A DNA stretch of 64,000 bases, taken from contig NZ_SDWT01000001.1 in the NCBI RefSeq assembly GCF_004137255.1, forward strand, positions 930,001 to 994,000, read 5' to 3'. Source of the DNA: Nocardioides oleivorans (lineage in GTDB: Bacteria; Actinomycetota; Actinomycetes; Propionibacteriales; Nocardioidaceae). The notes under the pieces are model-generated. The model saw only the letters and a program-made list of their open reading frames with translations, made no database searches and was not told the DNA's origin. Both the position numbers and the translations under genes were made by a program. Shown piece after piece: positions 7,929-15,704 of this stretch (position 1 is the stretch's first letter; each line of letters starts with the position of its first letter).

Positions 7929-8617
7929 TCGACGTCTCCGCCGCACTCACCGGCCTCGGTGGTCCCCTGTCCCTGCTGCTCGTCATGGCGATCGTCTTCG
8001 CCGAGACCGGGCTGTTCGCCGGCTTCTTCCTGCCGGGCGACTCGCTGCTCTTCACGGCGGGCGTGCTCGTGGCCGGCGGGATCGTGCACGTGCCGCTCGC
8101 CGTGATGGCCGCGGGCGTCGTGGTCGCGGCGTTCGCCGGCGACCAGGTCGGCTACCTCGTCGGCCGCAAGGCGGGCCCGCGGATCTTCAACCGCCCCGAC
8201 TCGCGGCTGTTCTCGAGGAAGCACGCCGACCGCGCCCGCGCGTTCTTCGACCGCCACGGCTCCAGGGCCGTCGTGCTGGCCCGCTTCGTGCCGGTCGTGC
8301 GGACCTTCACCCCGACCGTGGCCGGGGTCGGGGAGATGCCCTACCGCCGCTTCGTCGGCTACAACGCCATCGGGGCCCTCGTGTGGGGCGTCGGCGTGCT
8401 GGCGGCGGGCTACCTGCTGGGCGGGGTCCCCTTCGTCGCCGCGCACGTCGAGCTGCTGTCCCTCGGGATCGTGGCGCTGTCGGTGCTCCCCGCCGGTGCG
8501 TCGCTGCTGGCCGGCCGGCGTCGTCGTACGTCCTCGGGCGGGGGCGACGACGAGGTCGAGGACGAGGGCGACCCGCCCGCCTCCGCAGTCAGGTTGTCGG
8601 CAGGTTGCCGGTCCTAG
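7925..8617 (+). CDS. DedA family membrane protein
   Basis: A 230-residue member of the DedA/SNARE-associated (VTT domain) family, linked in bacteria to membrane homeostasis and to recycling of the undecaprenyl phosphate carrier. Family features are FFLPGDSLLFTAGVLV near residues 36-51, the half-helix region with GDQVGYLVGRKAG, and RFVPVVRTFTPTVAGVGEM with the conserved Arg and Pro residues. The C-terminus ends in an Asp/Glu-rich tail after the last helix. It overlaps the glycosyltransferase gene by four bases and has its own direct-repeat promoter; the promoter of the next gene lies in its final codons. Confidence 0.9.
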   Translation: MIDVSAALTGLGGPLSLLLVMAIVFAETGLFAGFFLPGDSLLFTAGVLVAGGIVHVPLAVMAAGVVVAAFAGDQVGYLVGRKAGPRIFNRPDSRLFSRKHADRARAFFDRHGSRAVVLARFVPVVRTFTPTVAGVGEMPYRRFVGYNAIGALVWGVGVLAAGYLLGGVPFVAAHVELLSLGIVALSVLPAGASLLAGRRRRTSSGGGDDEVEDEGDPPASAVRLSAGCRS

Positions 8618-8620
8618 CGT
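8590..8620 (+). promoter_or_regulatory. direct-repeat operator and -10 for the DUF2231 gene
   Basis: CAGGT boxes at 8590-8594 and 8601-8605 (11-bp pitch), nine bases, TAGCGT (8615-8620), then seven bases to ATG 8628. Spacing is identical to the copy in front of the DedA gene. The element overlaps the end of the DedA reading frame. Confidence 0.65.
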
Positions 8621-8627
8621 CCACGTC

Positions 8628-9101
8628 ATGTTCGATCTCATCAACGGCCTCCCCGTCCACCCCCTGGTGGTGCACGCAGTCGTCGTCCTCCTTCCACTGG
8701 CCTGCCTCGGCACCATCGCGCTCGCCCTCCGACCTGCGTGGCGCCAGCGCTACGGCGTCCTCGTCGTCGCGTGCGCAGCGGCTTCCACGGCACTGACCCC
8801 GGTCGCGACGTCGAGCGGCGAGGCGCTGGAGAGGCACGTCGGCGACCCGGGCGTGCACGCCCAGCTCGGCGACCAGCTCATCTGGTTCGCCGTCCCGCTC
8901 CTCGTCCTGTCGGCCGCCATGGTCTGGCTCGACCGTCGCAGGTCGAGCGACCGTGACGGCCGCACGGGCTCGGTCGGCGTCGTCCGCGTGGTCAGCGTCC
9001 TCGCGCTGGTCGCCGCGCTCGCCACGTCGGTGCAGGTCTACCGCGTCGGCGACTCCGGTGCCCGCGCCGTCTGGGGTGACCAGGTGGCCAGCGGGAAGTG
9101 A
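8628..9101 (+). CDS. DUF2231-like four-helix membrane protein
   Basis: A 157-residue membrane protein. The N-terminus has the DUF2231-type motif LPVHPLVVHAVVVLLPLA, with two His in the first helix, a feature of small membrane proteins suspected to bind haem or metal. Four hydrophobic segments are visible, with a basic cytoplasmic loop (DRRRSSDRDGR) between the third and fourth. I start at MFDL because the shared promoter places the likely transcription start at or very near this ATG; a longer frame would run back through the DedA gene. It is the last member of the CAGGT-controlled run. Confidence 0.8.
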   Translation: MFDLINGLPVHPLVVHAVVVLLPLACLGTIALALRPAWRQRYGVLVVACAAASTALTPVATSSGEALERHVGDPGVHAQLGDQLIWFAVPLLVLSAAMVWLDRRRSSDRDGRTGSVGVVRVVSVLALVAALATSVQVYRVGDSGARAVWGDQVASGK

Positions 9102-9106
9102 CGGGC

Positions 9107-9112
9107 TAGGGT
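9107..9112 (+). promoter_or_regulatory. -10 element for the GNAT gene
   Basis: TAGGGT is followed by six bases and GTG 9119, the leaderless pattern seen elsewhere in the window. No CAGGT repeat is present here, so this gene is outside the candidate regulon. Confidence 0.45.
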
Positions 9113-9118
9113 CCGCTG

Positions 9119-9616
9119 GTGCTGCCGATCACCACCGAGCGGCTCGTCGTACGCCCCTTCACGACGACCGACCTCGACGACTTCCTCGCCTACCAGTCGC
9201 ACCCGGACGTACGCCGCCACCTGCAGGGCCAGCCGCACACCGACGAGGCGGCGGCGAGCTACGTGGCCGCCCAGGCTGCGCTCGACGACGAGCAGCGCGA
9301 CGCGTGGCACGACTGGGCGGTCGAGCACCGCGGGCTCGGCCGGGTCATCGGCAACCTCGGCGTCTACCTGCCGGCCGCGTCGCCCGCCGAGGGCGACCTC
9401 GGCTTCCAGTTCTCACCGGACTTCCACGGCCAGGGCTTCGCGCGCGAGGCGGCGACCGCGCTGGTCGGGGCACTCCGGTCCCGCTGGGGCCTGACCCGGA
9501 TCACCGCGTCGTGCGACGAGGCCAACGCCGCGTCGGCCCGCCTCCTCCTGGCGCTCGGGTTCGACGAGGTGGTCGACGAGACCGAGGGTCGGCGGAGCTT
9601 CGAGCTGCTCTCCTGA
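9119..9616 (+). CDS. GNAT family N-acetyltransferase (RimJ/RimL-like)
   Basis: A 165-residue acetyltransferase of the GNAT fold. It opens with the RimJ/RimL-like phrase LPITTERLVVRPFTTTDLDD, and the acetyl-CoA pyrophosphate loop is seen as HGQGFAREAATAL, followed by ASARLLLALGF near the C-terminus, the usual motif B region. The substrate is not identifiable; related proteins modify ribosomal protein N-termini, antibiotics or small metabolites. The start is GTG 9119, supported by the -10 hexamer six bases upstream. It converges with the HAD phosphatase gene, from which it is separated by a clear hairpin terminator. Confidence 0.85.
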   Translation: MLPITTERLVVRPFTTTDLDDFLAYQSHPDVRRHLQGQPHTDEAAASYVAAQAALDDEQRDAWHDWAVEHRGLGRVIGNLGVYLPAASPAEGDLGFQFSPDFHGQGFAREAATALVGALRSRWGLTRITASCDEANAASARLLLALGFDEVVDETEGRRSFELLS

Positions 9617-9630
9617 TCCCCGCTTCTCTC

Positions 9631-9656
9631 GTGATCCCCGGCTGACCGGGGATCAC
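9631..9656. terminator. hairpin terminator between convergent GNAT and HAD genes
   Basis: Perfect 11-base arms (9631-9641 GTGATCCCCGG and 9646-9656) enclose the loop CTGA. It lies 15 bases after the GNAT stop and could serve both converging transcripts. There is no T-run. Confidence 0.7.
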
Positions 9657-9693
9657 TGAAGTTGTCGGCCCTTGCAAGGCCTGACAAGTTCAG
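9656..9693. repeat. imperfect 38-bp palindrome
   Basis: Directly after the terminator hairpin, the outer halves CTGAAGTTGTC and GACAAGTTCAG pair with a few mismatches around a TTGCAA centre. It may strengthen termination from the HAD side or be an operator; nothing decides between these. Confidence 0.35.
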
Positions 9694-9721
9694 TGGTTGA
9701 CTCTTCGACCTCTCCGGCGGG

Positions 9722-10381
9722 TCAGGCGAGCAGCGCCCTGAGGTCGCCGACGGTCCGGCCCTCGAGGGTCGGCCAGGTCGTGAAGTCGCCGGCCTCGGGG
9801 AGCGCGGCGTCGTTCGGGATCGCGAGGCTGGCCGCGCCCGAGGCGACTGCCGAGGCGAGCCCGTTGGGCGAGTCCTCGATGGCGACGCAGCGCGAGATCG
9901 GTACGCCGAGCAGCTCGGCCGCGCGGAGGTACGGCTCCGGCGAGGGCTTGGTCTGCGCGACGTCCTCGCCCCCGACGAGGGCGCCGAAGGTGCCGGGCGG
10001 CGCGGCCGCCGCGACGAGCTCGGCCATCTCGTGCGACGAGGTCGTGGCGATCGCGCAGGGCACGCCGGCCTCCTGCAGCGCAGCCAGCAGCGCGAGCACG
10101 CCGGGCCGCCACGCGACCGTCCTACGCAGCGTCTCGATGACGCGACGCTCGAGGTCGGCCACCAGCGGTGCCGCCTCCAGGTCGACGCCCGCGGACTGCA
10201 TCGCGACAGCGGTGGTCATCATGTCCGAGCCGACGAGGGCGAGCCCCTGCTCCTGCGACCACGTGCCGCCGTGGGCCTCGACCATCACGAACTGCTGGGC
10301 GATCCAGAGGGGCTCGGAGTCGATCAGGGTGCCGTCCATGTCCCACAGGACTGCGGCCAGGCCGTCGGAGGTCTCGGTCAT
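9722..10381 (-). CDS. HAD-superfamily hydrolase (beta-phosphoglucomutase-like)
   Basis: A 219-residue HAD phosphatase. Motif I is LWDMDGTLIDSEP with nucleophile Asp14 and general acid Asp16. A helical cap follows, then motif II (IATTSSHEM), motif III Lys in QTKPSPEPYL, and motif IV in IEDSPNGLASAV. The pattern fits subfamily IA enzymes such as beta-phosphoglucomutases and phosphoglycolate-type phosphatases. The substrate is unknown. A CAGACT hexamer lies seven bases before the ATG on the minus strand, again compatible with leaderless expression, and the gene is divergent from the SDR gene at 10436. Confidence 0.88.
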   Translation of the reverse strand: MTETSDGLAAVLWDMDGTLIDSEPLWIAQQFVMVEAHGGTWSQEQGLALVGSDMMTTAVAMQSAGVDLEAAPLVADLERRVIETLRRTVAWRPGVLALLAALQEAGVPCAIATTSSHEMAELVAAAAPPGTFGALVGGEDVAQTKPSPEPYLRAAELLGVPISRCVAIEDSPNGLASAVASGAASLAIPNDAALPEAGDFTTWPTLEGRTVGDLRALLA

Positions 10382-10422
10382 GCGCCGCAGTCTGCCAGCG
10401 GCGCGAGGGCCACCACCGACGC

Positions 10423-10428
10423 TACCGT
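10423..10428 (+). promoter_or_regulatory. -10 element for the SDR gene
   Basis: TACCGT lies seven bases before ATG 10436, the TAnnnT-7-ATG leaderless layout. Confidence 0.5.
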
Positions 10429-10435
10429 CGACACC

Positions 10436-11230
10436 ATGCACATCGACCTCAGCGGCAAGAGCGCGCTCGTCACCGGCTCCACCCAGGGCATCGGCCTCGC
10501 GATCGTCGAGGGGCTCCTCGAGGCGGGCGCGCGCGTCGGCGTCAACGGCCGGTCGGAGGAGTCGGTCGCCCGCGCGATCGACGGGCTGCGCGAGGAGCGG
10601 CCGGACGCGGACGTCGTACCCGTCGTGGCCGACGTCGCCACCGACGAGGGCTTCGAGGCGGCGACCGCCGCGATGCCGGACGTCGACGTGCTGGTCAACA
10701 ACCTCGGCATCTTCGAGAGCCGCCCGGCGCTCGAGATCACCGACGACGAGTGGCGCCGGTTCTTCGAGGTCAACGTGCTGGCAGCCGTCCGGCTCACCCG
10801 CCACCACCTGCCGCGGATGACCGGCCGCGGATGGGGTCGCGTGCTCTGCATCGCCAGCGACTCGGCCGTCGTGACGCCGGTCGAGATGATCCACTACGGC
10901 ATGTCGAAGACCGCGCTGCTCGCGGTCTCGCGCGGCTTCGCGAAGGAGGCCGCGGGCACCGGCGTCACGGTGAACTCGGTCATCGCCGGGCCGACCCACA
11001 CCGGCGGCGTCGAGGACTTCGTGCGCAGCCTCGTCGGCGACGACCTGCCGTGGGACGAGGCGCAGCGCGAGTTCATGAAGCAGCACCGGCCGCAGTCGTT
11101 GCTCCAGCGGCTCATCGAGCCGTCCGAGATCGCCGCGATGGTGACCTACCTCAGCTCACCGCTCGCCTCCGCCACCACCGGCGGTGCCGTGCGGGTCGAC
11201 GGAGGGTACGTCGACGCGATCCTGCCCTGA
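10436..11230 (+). CDS. short-chain dehydrogenase/reductase
   Basis: A 264-residue classical SDR oxidoreductase. The Rossmann cofactor loop is TGSTQGIG (residues 13-20), NNLGIF corresponds to the NNAG motif, and the catalytic Tyr154 and Lys158 lie in YGMSK with the Ser in CIASDS. The C-terminal EIAAMVTYLSSPLASATTGGAVRVDGGYV is typical of the family. An Arg in NGRSEE after the second strand suggests NADP(H). The substrate is unknown. The gene ends just before the convergent DHA2 exporter. Confidence 0.9.
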   Translation: MHIDLSGKSALVTGSTQGIGLAIVEGLLEAGARVGVNGRSEESVARAIDGLREERPDADVVPVVADVATDEGFEAATAAMPDVDVLVNNLGIFESRPALEITDDEWRRFFEVNVLAAVRLTRHHLPRMTGRGWGRVLCIASDSAVVTPVEMIHYGMSKTALLAVSRGFAKEAAGTGVTVNSVIAGPTHTGGVEDFVRSLVGDDLPWDEAQREFMKQHRPQSLLQRLIEPSEIAAMVTYLSSPLASATTGGAVRVDGGYVDAILP

Positions 11231-11236
11231 CCCGGA

Positions 11237-12724
11237 TCAGTGCGCGGGCGGCAGGTCCGCGACCTTCGGTCGTCGGACCATCAGCGCGACCAGGACGGCG
11301 ACGGCGGAGATCGCACCGCCGTACATCAGCGCCGCGTGGATGCCCTCGGCCGTCGCGTCGACGAGCGCCGCGCCCTCGGCGGTGCGCGCGACGCTGACCC
11401 GCGTCATCACCGTGACGAAGAGCGCGGTGCCGGCCGCTCCCGCGACCTGCTGGAGCGTGGAGACGATCGCGCTGCCGTGGGAGTAGAGCAGCGGCGGCAG
11501 CGACCCGAGGGCCGAGGTCATCAGCGGCGTGAACATGAAGGCCAGGCCGATGCTCATCAGCACGTGCAGCCCGACGACGGTCGACTGCGCGGTGGCGGTG
11601 TCGTACGTCGTCATCCCCCACAGCGCGACGCTGACGATCGCGGCTCCCGGGGCTACCAGCGGGCGCGGACCGACCCGGTCGAAGAGCCGGCCGACGATCG
11701 GCGCGAGCAGGCCCATGGTGAGGCCGCCGGGCAGGAGCAGCAGGCCGGTGTTGAGCACGGAGAGGCCGAGCACGCTCTGGAGGTAGATCGGCAGCAGGAT
11801 GAGCGACCCGAAGAGCGCCATCATGCTGACCGCGACGAGGAGCACCGCGATGGTGAAGGTCCGGACGGCGAAGGCGCGCAGGTCGAGCAGCGCCTTGTCG
11901 CCGAGCCGCAGCTGGCGCGCGATGAACGCGGCGAGCGCGAGCGCCCCGACGACGAGCGGCACCCAGACGGGCACGGGCGTGTGGCCCGAGGCGCTCTCGC
12001 CGATGCTGCTCAGGCCGTAGATCAGGCCGCCGAAGGCGAGTGCGGAGAGCACTACGGAGAAGACGTCGACCGGCACGTCGCGCGGCTCGGTCACGTTGCG
12101 CACCCACGCGGCGCCGAGGGCCAGCGACAGCAGCGCGATCGGCAGCACGATCCAGAACATCCAGCGCCACGAGAGCTGGTCGAGGACCAGGCCGGACACC
12201 GTCGGGCCGATCGCCGGGGCGACCGAGATGACGATCGAGATGGTGCCCATCATCTGTCCACGGCGGTCCGGGTGGACGACGTTGAGGATCGTGGTGATCA
12301 GCAGCGGCATCATCAGCGCCGTGCCCACCGCCTGGACGACGCGGCCCGCCACCAGCATCGGGAAGACGGGCGCCAGTGCGGCGACGAGCGTGCCGATGCT
12401 GAAGGACGACATCGCCGCGACGAAGACCGAGCGCAGCGGGAAGCGGGTCAGCAGCCAGCCGGTGACCGGGATGACGACGGCCATGGTGAGCAGGAACGCG
12501 GTGGTCAGCCACTGCGCGGTGGTGGCCGGCACGTCGAACTCGCGCATCAGGTCGGGCAGCGCGACGCTCATGATCGTCTCGTTGAGGATCACCACGAAGG
12601 CGGAGGCGACGAGGAGGGCGATGAGGCGGCCGTGGCCCCCGGTGGCCGAGGCCTGCGGGTCGTCGGTGGTGCCGCCCGAGGCGGAGGTGGAGGTGGAGTC
12701 GGAGGTGGTGGCGGTCGTGGTCAC
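11237..12724 (-). CDS. DHA2-family (EmrB/QacA-type) 14-helix MFS drug exporter
   Basis: A 495-residue major facilitator permease. After a Ser/Thr-rich cytoplasmic tail come about 14 hydrophobic helices, the layout of the DHA2 drug:H+ antiporters. Visible motifs include NETIMSVALPDLMREF in helix 1, where the acidic residue is characteristic, and the antiporter-type helix 5 region SVAPAIGPTVSGLVLDQLSWRWMFW. It is divergent from a TetR regulator, and the short intergenic region carries a palindrome, the usual arrangement for a TetR-repressed efflux pump. The substrate is not predictable. GTG 12724 is the start. Confidence 0.9.
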   Translation of the reverse strand: MTTTATTSDSTSTSASGGTTDDPQASATGGHGRLIALLVASAFVVILNETIMSVALPDLMREFDVPATTAQWLTTAFLLTMAVVIPVTGWLLTRFPLRSVFVAAMSSFSIGTLVAALAPVFPMLVAGRVVQAVGTALMMPLLITTILNVVHPDRRGQMMGTISIVISVAPAIGPTVSGLVLDQLSWRWMFWIVLPIALLSLALGAAWVRNVTEPRDVPVDVFSVVLSALAFGGLIYGLSSIGESASGHTPVPVWVPLVVGALALAAFIARQLRLGDKALLDLRAFAVRTFTIAVLLVAVSMMALFGSLILLPIYLQSVLGLSVLNTGLLLLPGGLTMGLLAPIVGRLFDRVGPRPLVAPGAAIVSVALWGMTTYDTATAQSTVVGLHVLMSIGLAFMFTPLMTSALGSLPPLLYSHGSAIVSTLQQVAGAAGTALFVTVMTRVSVARTAEGAALVDATAEGIHAALMYGGAISAVAVLVALMVRRPKVADLPPAH

Positions 12725-12766
12725 TGCTGGTTCTGTCCTCGGGCTCGTCGGTCGTCACGCGAATTG

Positions 12767-12781
12767 TGTCAGTCACTGCCA
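12767..12781. promoter_or_regulatory. candidate TetR operator
   Basis: TGTCAGT-C-ACTGCCA is a 15-bp palindrome with one mismatch, lying between the divergent exporter and TetR genes, 27 bases before the TetR -10 element. Position and symmetry suit a TetR-family dimer; binding is inferred. Confidence 0.4.
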
Positions 12782-12807
12782 ACACGGCGGTGGGCGGCAG
12801 AATTCCC

Positions 12808-12813
12808 TACACT
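12808..12813 (+). promoter_or_regulatory. -10 element for the TetR gene
   Basis: TACACT is seven bases before GTG 12821, which supports that GTG as start of a leaderless message. Confidence 0.5.
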
Positions 12814-12820
12814 GACGATC

Positions 12821-13435
12821 GTGAGCGAACCCGCCCCCTCCGGACCGGCACTGCGCGAGCGACGCCGGCGCCAGACCGAGCACGACATCTCGGTCGTGGC
12901 GCTCGACCTCTTCGAGCGACAGGGCATCGACCACACCACCGTCGACCAGATCGCCGACGGCGCGGGCGTCTCGGCGCGGACCTTCTTCCGCTACTTCGCC
13001 ACCAAGGAGGCCGCGGCGCTGGTCGGGCACATCGACCTCGACGAGCGCGTGGAGCAGGTGCTGGACGCCATCGGCCCGGAGCGAGCGCTGGTCGACCAGC
13101 TCGAGGACCTGTGGCGCGAGGTCCTCGGCGCGTTCGACGACGGGCGGAGCGAGGCGGGCAGGCTGCTGCTGCGCGTACGACGCCTGATGCTGGCCGAGCC
13201 CGCGCTCCGCCAGGCAGCCGTGGCGATCGACGCCCAGCGCACCGACGACCTCGTCGCCCGGCTGACCCGCACCCTCGGGCTCGACGACGACCTCGGCACG
13301 CGCATCGCCGTCGAGGCGTCCGGGCTCGTCGTGCGGGTCACCCTCGACCGCTGGGCCGACGCCCGCGACGCCGGACGCCCGGTCGACCTGCTGGCGACGT
13401 ACGCCGCCGCCTGCGCGCACCTGCACGCGCTGTAG
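12821..13435 (+). CDS. TetR/AcrR family transcriptional regulator
   Basis: A 204-residue repressor-type protein. The N-terminal helix-turn-helix is clear (TVDQIADGAGVSARTFFRYF, about residues 41-60), followed by an all-helical ligand domain of the kind seen in MftR-like actinobacterial regulators. It is transcribed away from the DHA2 exporter, so it most likely represses the pump and itself through the palindrome between them and is relieved by a pump substrate. GTG 12821 is chosen because its -10 hexamer lies seven bases upstream. Confidence 0.9.
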   Translation: MSEPAPSGPALRERRRRQTEHDISVVALDLFERQGIDHTTVDQIADGAGVSARTFFRYFATKEAAALVGHIDLDERVEQVLDAIGPERALVDQLEDLWREVLGAFDDGRSEAGRLLLRVRRLMLAEPALRQAAVAIDAQRTDDLVARLTRTLGLDDDLGTRIAVEASGLVVRVTLDRWADARDAGRPVDLLATYAAACAHLHAL

Positions 13436-13496
13436 GCGGCCGCGCCCCGGCCGCAGAGCACCCCTCGGGGCGGTCTCCGGGCGCGCCGCTCGTGCC

Positions 13497-13502
13497 TACT
13501 GT
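13497..13502 (+). promoter_or_regulatory. -10 element for the SRPBCC gene
   Basis: TACTGT lies six bases before ATG 13509, the leaderless layout. It separates this transcript from the upstream TetR gene. Confidence 0.45.
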
Positions 13503-13508
13503 CGAAGC

Positions 13509-13949
13509 ATGACCACAGTGAGCCGCACCTTCGACGTCCAGCCCGACCCCGCCACGGTGATCTCCTACCTCAAGGACTTCGGCAACGCCGAGGAGTGGGA
13601 CCCCGGGACGGAGTCGTGCACGCAGAACGAGCCCGGCCCGATCGCCGTCGGCACGACGTGGCACAACGTCTCCAAGATCGCCGGCGTGAGCACCGAGCTG
13701 ACCTACACGCTGGAGCAGCTGACCGACGACACGATCGTCCTCGTCGGTCGCAACGACACCGCCACCTCGACCGACACCATGACGGTCGTCCCGAACCCCG
13801 ACGGCACCGGCAGCCGGGTGACCTACGAGGCCGTCATCGAGCTGAAGGGCGCGGCGAAGATCGCCGACCCGATCATGAAGATCGTCTTCGAGAAGATCGG
13901 CAGCGACACCGAGGACGACATGACGACCGTCCTCAACCGCCTGGCCTGA
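13509..13949 (+). CDS. SRPBCC (START-like) family protein
   Basis: A 146-residue single-domain protein of the SRPBCC/polyketide-cyclase-like fold, which makes a hydrophobic cavity for lipophilic ligands. It starts with the typical SRTFDVQPDPATVISYLKDFGNAEEWDPG, where the domain's first strand leads into two short helices and the conserved Trp, and ends with a long C-terminal helix (TEDDMTTVLNRLA). No catalytic residues are evident, so a binding role is as likely as an enzymatic one. The DUF1295 gene starts ten bases downstream, suggesting one transcript. Confidence 0.85.
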   Translation: MTTVSRTFDVQPDPATVISYLKDFGNAEEWDPGTESCTQNEPGPIAVGTTWHNVSKIAGVSTELTYTLEQLTDDTIVLVGRNDTATSTDTMTVVPNPDGTGSRVTYEAVIELKGAAKIADPIMKIVFEKIGSDTEDDMTTVLNRLA

Positions 13950-13959
13950 GCGGCTCGCT

Positions 13960-14793
13960 GTGCACCTCGACACCCGCAACCTCCGCCGCGTCGCCGGCAC
14001 CGCTGCCGCGACCGTCACCGCGCTCCAGGCGGGCACCGCGGTGCTCGCCCTCAGGGCGGGGCGCCGCGACTACGCCGACGGCGTGTGGGGGCCGGGTCTC
14101 GCGGCGGTCGCCGTCACCAGCGCCCTCGTAGGCAACGGTGACGCCACCCGGCGCTGGACCCTCGCCGCCGCGACGACGGCCTGGGCGGCGCGGCTCGAGC
14201 ACCAGATGCTCGGCCGGCTGCGCGGGTCCGACGAGGAGGACGACCGCTACACCGAGTTCCTCGAGGGCGACTCCGTGCCGGCGGTCGTCGGCAAGGTGTT
14301 CGTCACCCAGGCCGTCGCCCAGCTGCTCGTCTCGGCCCCGCTGCAGCTGGCCGCGGCGAGCTCCCTGCCGTCGGGCCGACGGCGGTGGCTGTTCCCCGCC
14401 GGCGTGGCGCTGATGGTCGCGGGCGCGAGCGTCGAGGCCATCGCGGACCGGCAGAAGTCGCGGTTCATGGCGGAGAAGGAGCGCGCCAAGGACCGGTCCG
14501 AGGACGGCGAGGCACCGGAAGAGCTCCAGGTCCTCGACACCGGCCTGTGGGGCTGGTCGCGCCACCCGAACTACTTCGGCGACTCCGTGGTGTGGGACGG
14601 GGCCTGGCTCGCGTCCGCCGCCTCTGCACCGGGCGCCTGGACGTTCCCGGCGCCGGTCGCGATGTCGTACCTCCTCGTCTTCGCCACCGGCGCGCGTCGC
14701 ACCGAGAAGAAGATGGAGGACCGTCCCGGCTACCGCGACTACCAGCGACGGGTCTCGTTCTTCCTGCCCCGCCCGCCGCGCTCGCGCCGCTGA
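13960..14793 (+). CDS. DUF1295 / steroid 5-alpha-reductase-like membrane protein
   Basis: A 277-residue membrane protein. The C-terminal signature GLWGWSRHPNYFGDSVVWDG is the DUF1295 motif shared with steroid 5-alpha-reductases and isoprenylcysteine methyltransferases, which bind a nucleotide or SAM cofactor at this site. Five to six hydrophobic helices are visible, with a basic cytoplasmic loop (DRQKSRFMAEKERAKDRSE) before the signature. Substrates in this family are mostly hydrophobic lipids; the exact reaction is unknown. It begins with GTG 13960 ten bases after the SRPBCC gene, a neighbour that could bind the same lipophilic compound. It converges with the SDR gene at 14798. Confidence 0.82.
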   Translation: MHLDTRNLRRVAGTAAATVTALQAGTAVLALRAGRRDYADGVWGPGLAAVAVTSALVGNGDATRRWTLAAATTAWAARLEHQMLGRLRGSDEEDDRYTEFLEGDSVPAVVGKVFVTQAVAQLLVSAPLQLAAASSLPSGRRRWLFPAGVALMVAGASVEAIADRQKSRFMAEKERAKDRSEDGEAPEELQVLDTGLWGWSRHPNYFGDSVVWDGAWLASAASAPGAWTFPAPVAMSYLLVFATGARRTEKKMEDRPGYRDYQRRVSFFLPRPPRSRR

Positions 14794-14797
14794 GCGC

Positions 14798-15595
14798 CTA
14801 CAACGTGGCGACCGACCCCGAGTCGACGCGGTAGTTCGAGCCGTTGACGAAGCTGGCCCGGTCCGAGCAGAGGAACGCGATCACGGCCGCGACCTCCTCG
14901 GGCTCGCCGCGCCGCCCGAGCTCCATGTAGGGCCGCTCCTCCTCGAGGAACGACGCGATCGCCTCGTCGCGCGAGCCACCCTCCTCCTCGGCGCGCTTGT
15001 CCATCATCGCGTCGGTCATCGGGGTGTTGATGAAGGCCGGCGAAACGCTGTTCACCAGCAGGCCCTCGTCGGCGTAGGTCCGCGACAGGCCCTTGGCGAA
15101 GGCGAGCAGCCCGGCCTTCGCGGTGACGTAGGGCAGCTCGTCGTCGTACGGCTGCACCGCGTCCTCGCTGTTGACGAAGACGATCCGCCCCCAGCCACTC
15201 CCCCGCAGCGCCGGCAGGAAGGCGCGCGTCACCCGGATCGCCGACAGCAGGTTGGTGGCGAGCACGTCGGTGAACGCCGCGTCGTCGAGCTCGTGGAAGA
15301 GCCCGGTGGGACCGGTGACGCCGGCGCCGTTGACCAGGATGTCGATGTCGCCCACCGCCAGCGCCACCTCGCGGGCCAGGCGCTCGGCCGCGTCCTCGTC
15401 GGCGAGGTCGGCCGCGATCTTGTGGACGCTCGAGGAGACCGTCAGCGAGGCCACCGCCTCGTCGAGCGCGCCGGGGTCCTTGTCGCTCAGCACCACCTCG
15501 ACACCGTCGTCGAGCAGTGCCTGCGCGGTCGCGCGGCCGATGCCGCCCGCGCCGCCGGTGATGAGCGCCTTCTTGCCTGCGATGCCGAGGTCCAT
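14798..15595 (-). CDS. short-chain dehydrogenase/reductase
   Basis: A 265-residue classical SDR with cofactor loop TGGAGGIG, an Asp after the second strand (LSDKDPG) that suggests NAD(H) preference, NGAGVTGP as the NNAG equivalent, Ser in VFVNSED, and the catalytic pair in YVTAKAG. The C-terminus FVNGSNYRVDSGSVATL fits the family. It is not closely similar to the SDR at 10436. The start is set at ATG 15595 (MDLGIAGKK), where the fold begins; upstream in-frame sequence is the intergenic region shared with the divergent FAD monooxygenase gene. The substrate is unknown. Confidence 0.9.
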   Translation of the reverse strand: MDLGIAGKKALITGGAGGIGRATAQALLDDGVEVVLSDKDPGALDEAVASLTVSSSVHKIAADLADEDAAERLAREVALAVGDIDILVNGAGVTGPTGLFHELDDAAFTDVLATNLLSAIRVTRAFLPALRGSGWGRIVFVNSEDAVQPYDDELPYVTAKAGLLAFAKGLSRTYADEGLLVNSVSPAFINTPMTDAMMDKRAEEEGGSRDEAIASFLEEERPYMELGRRGEPEEVAAVIAFLCSDRASFVNGSNYRVDSGSVATL

Positions 15596-15704
15596 GCCAC
15601 GAGACCACCATCCCCACCGGGGCCCTCCCCACCCCCGGAGGGGTTGGACCGGTGTGGTCGCCCTGCAAGGCTGGACAGACCCGACCCACCTCGAAGGGAA
15701 GCCG

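Noticed and set aside
5762..8617. 951-residue plus-strand frame
   Set aside because: It runs antisense to the response regulator, then out of frame through the glycosyltransferase; only its last 230 residues are the real DedA gene.
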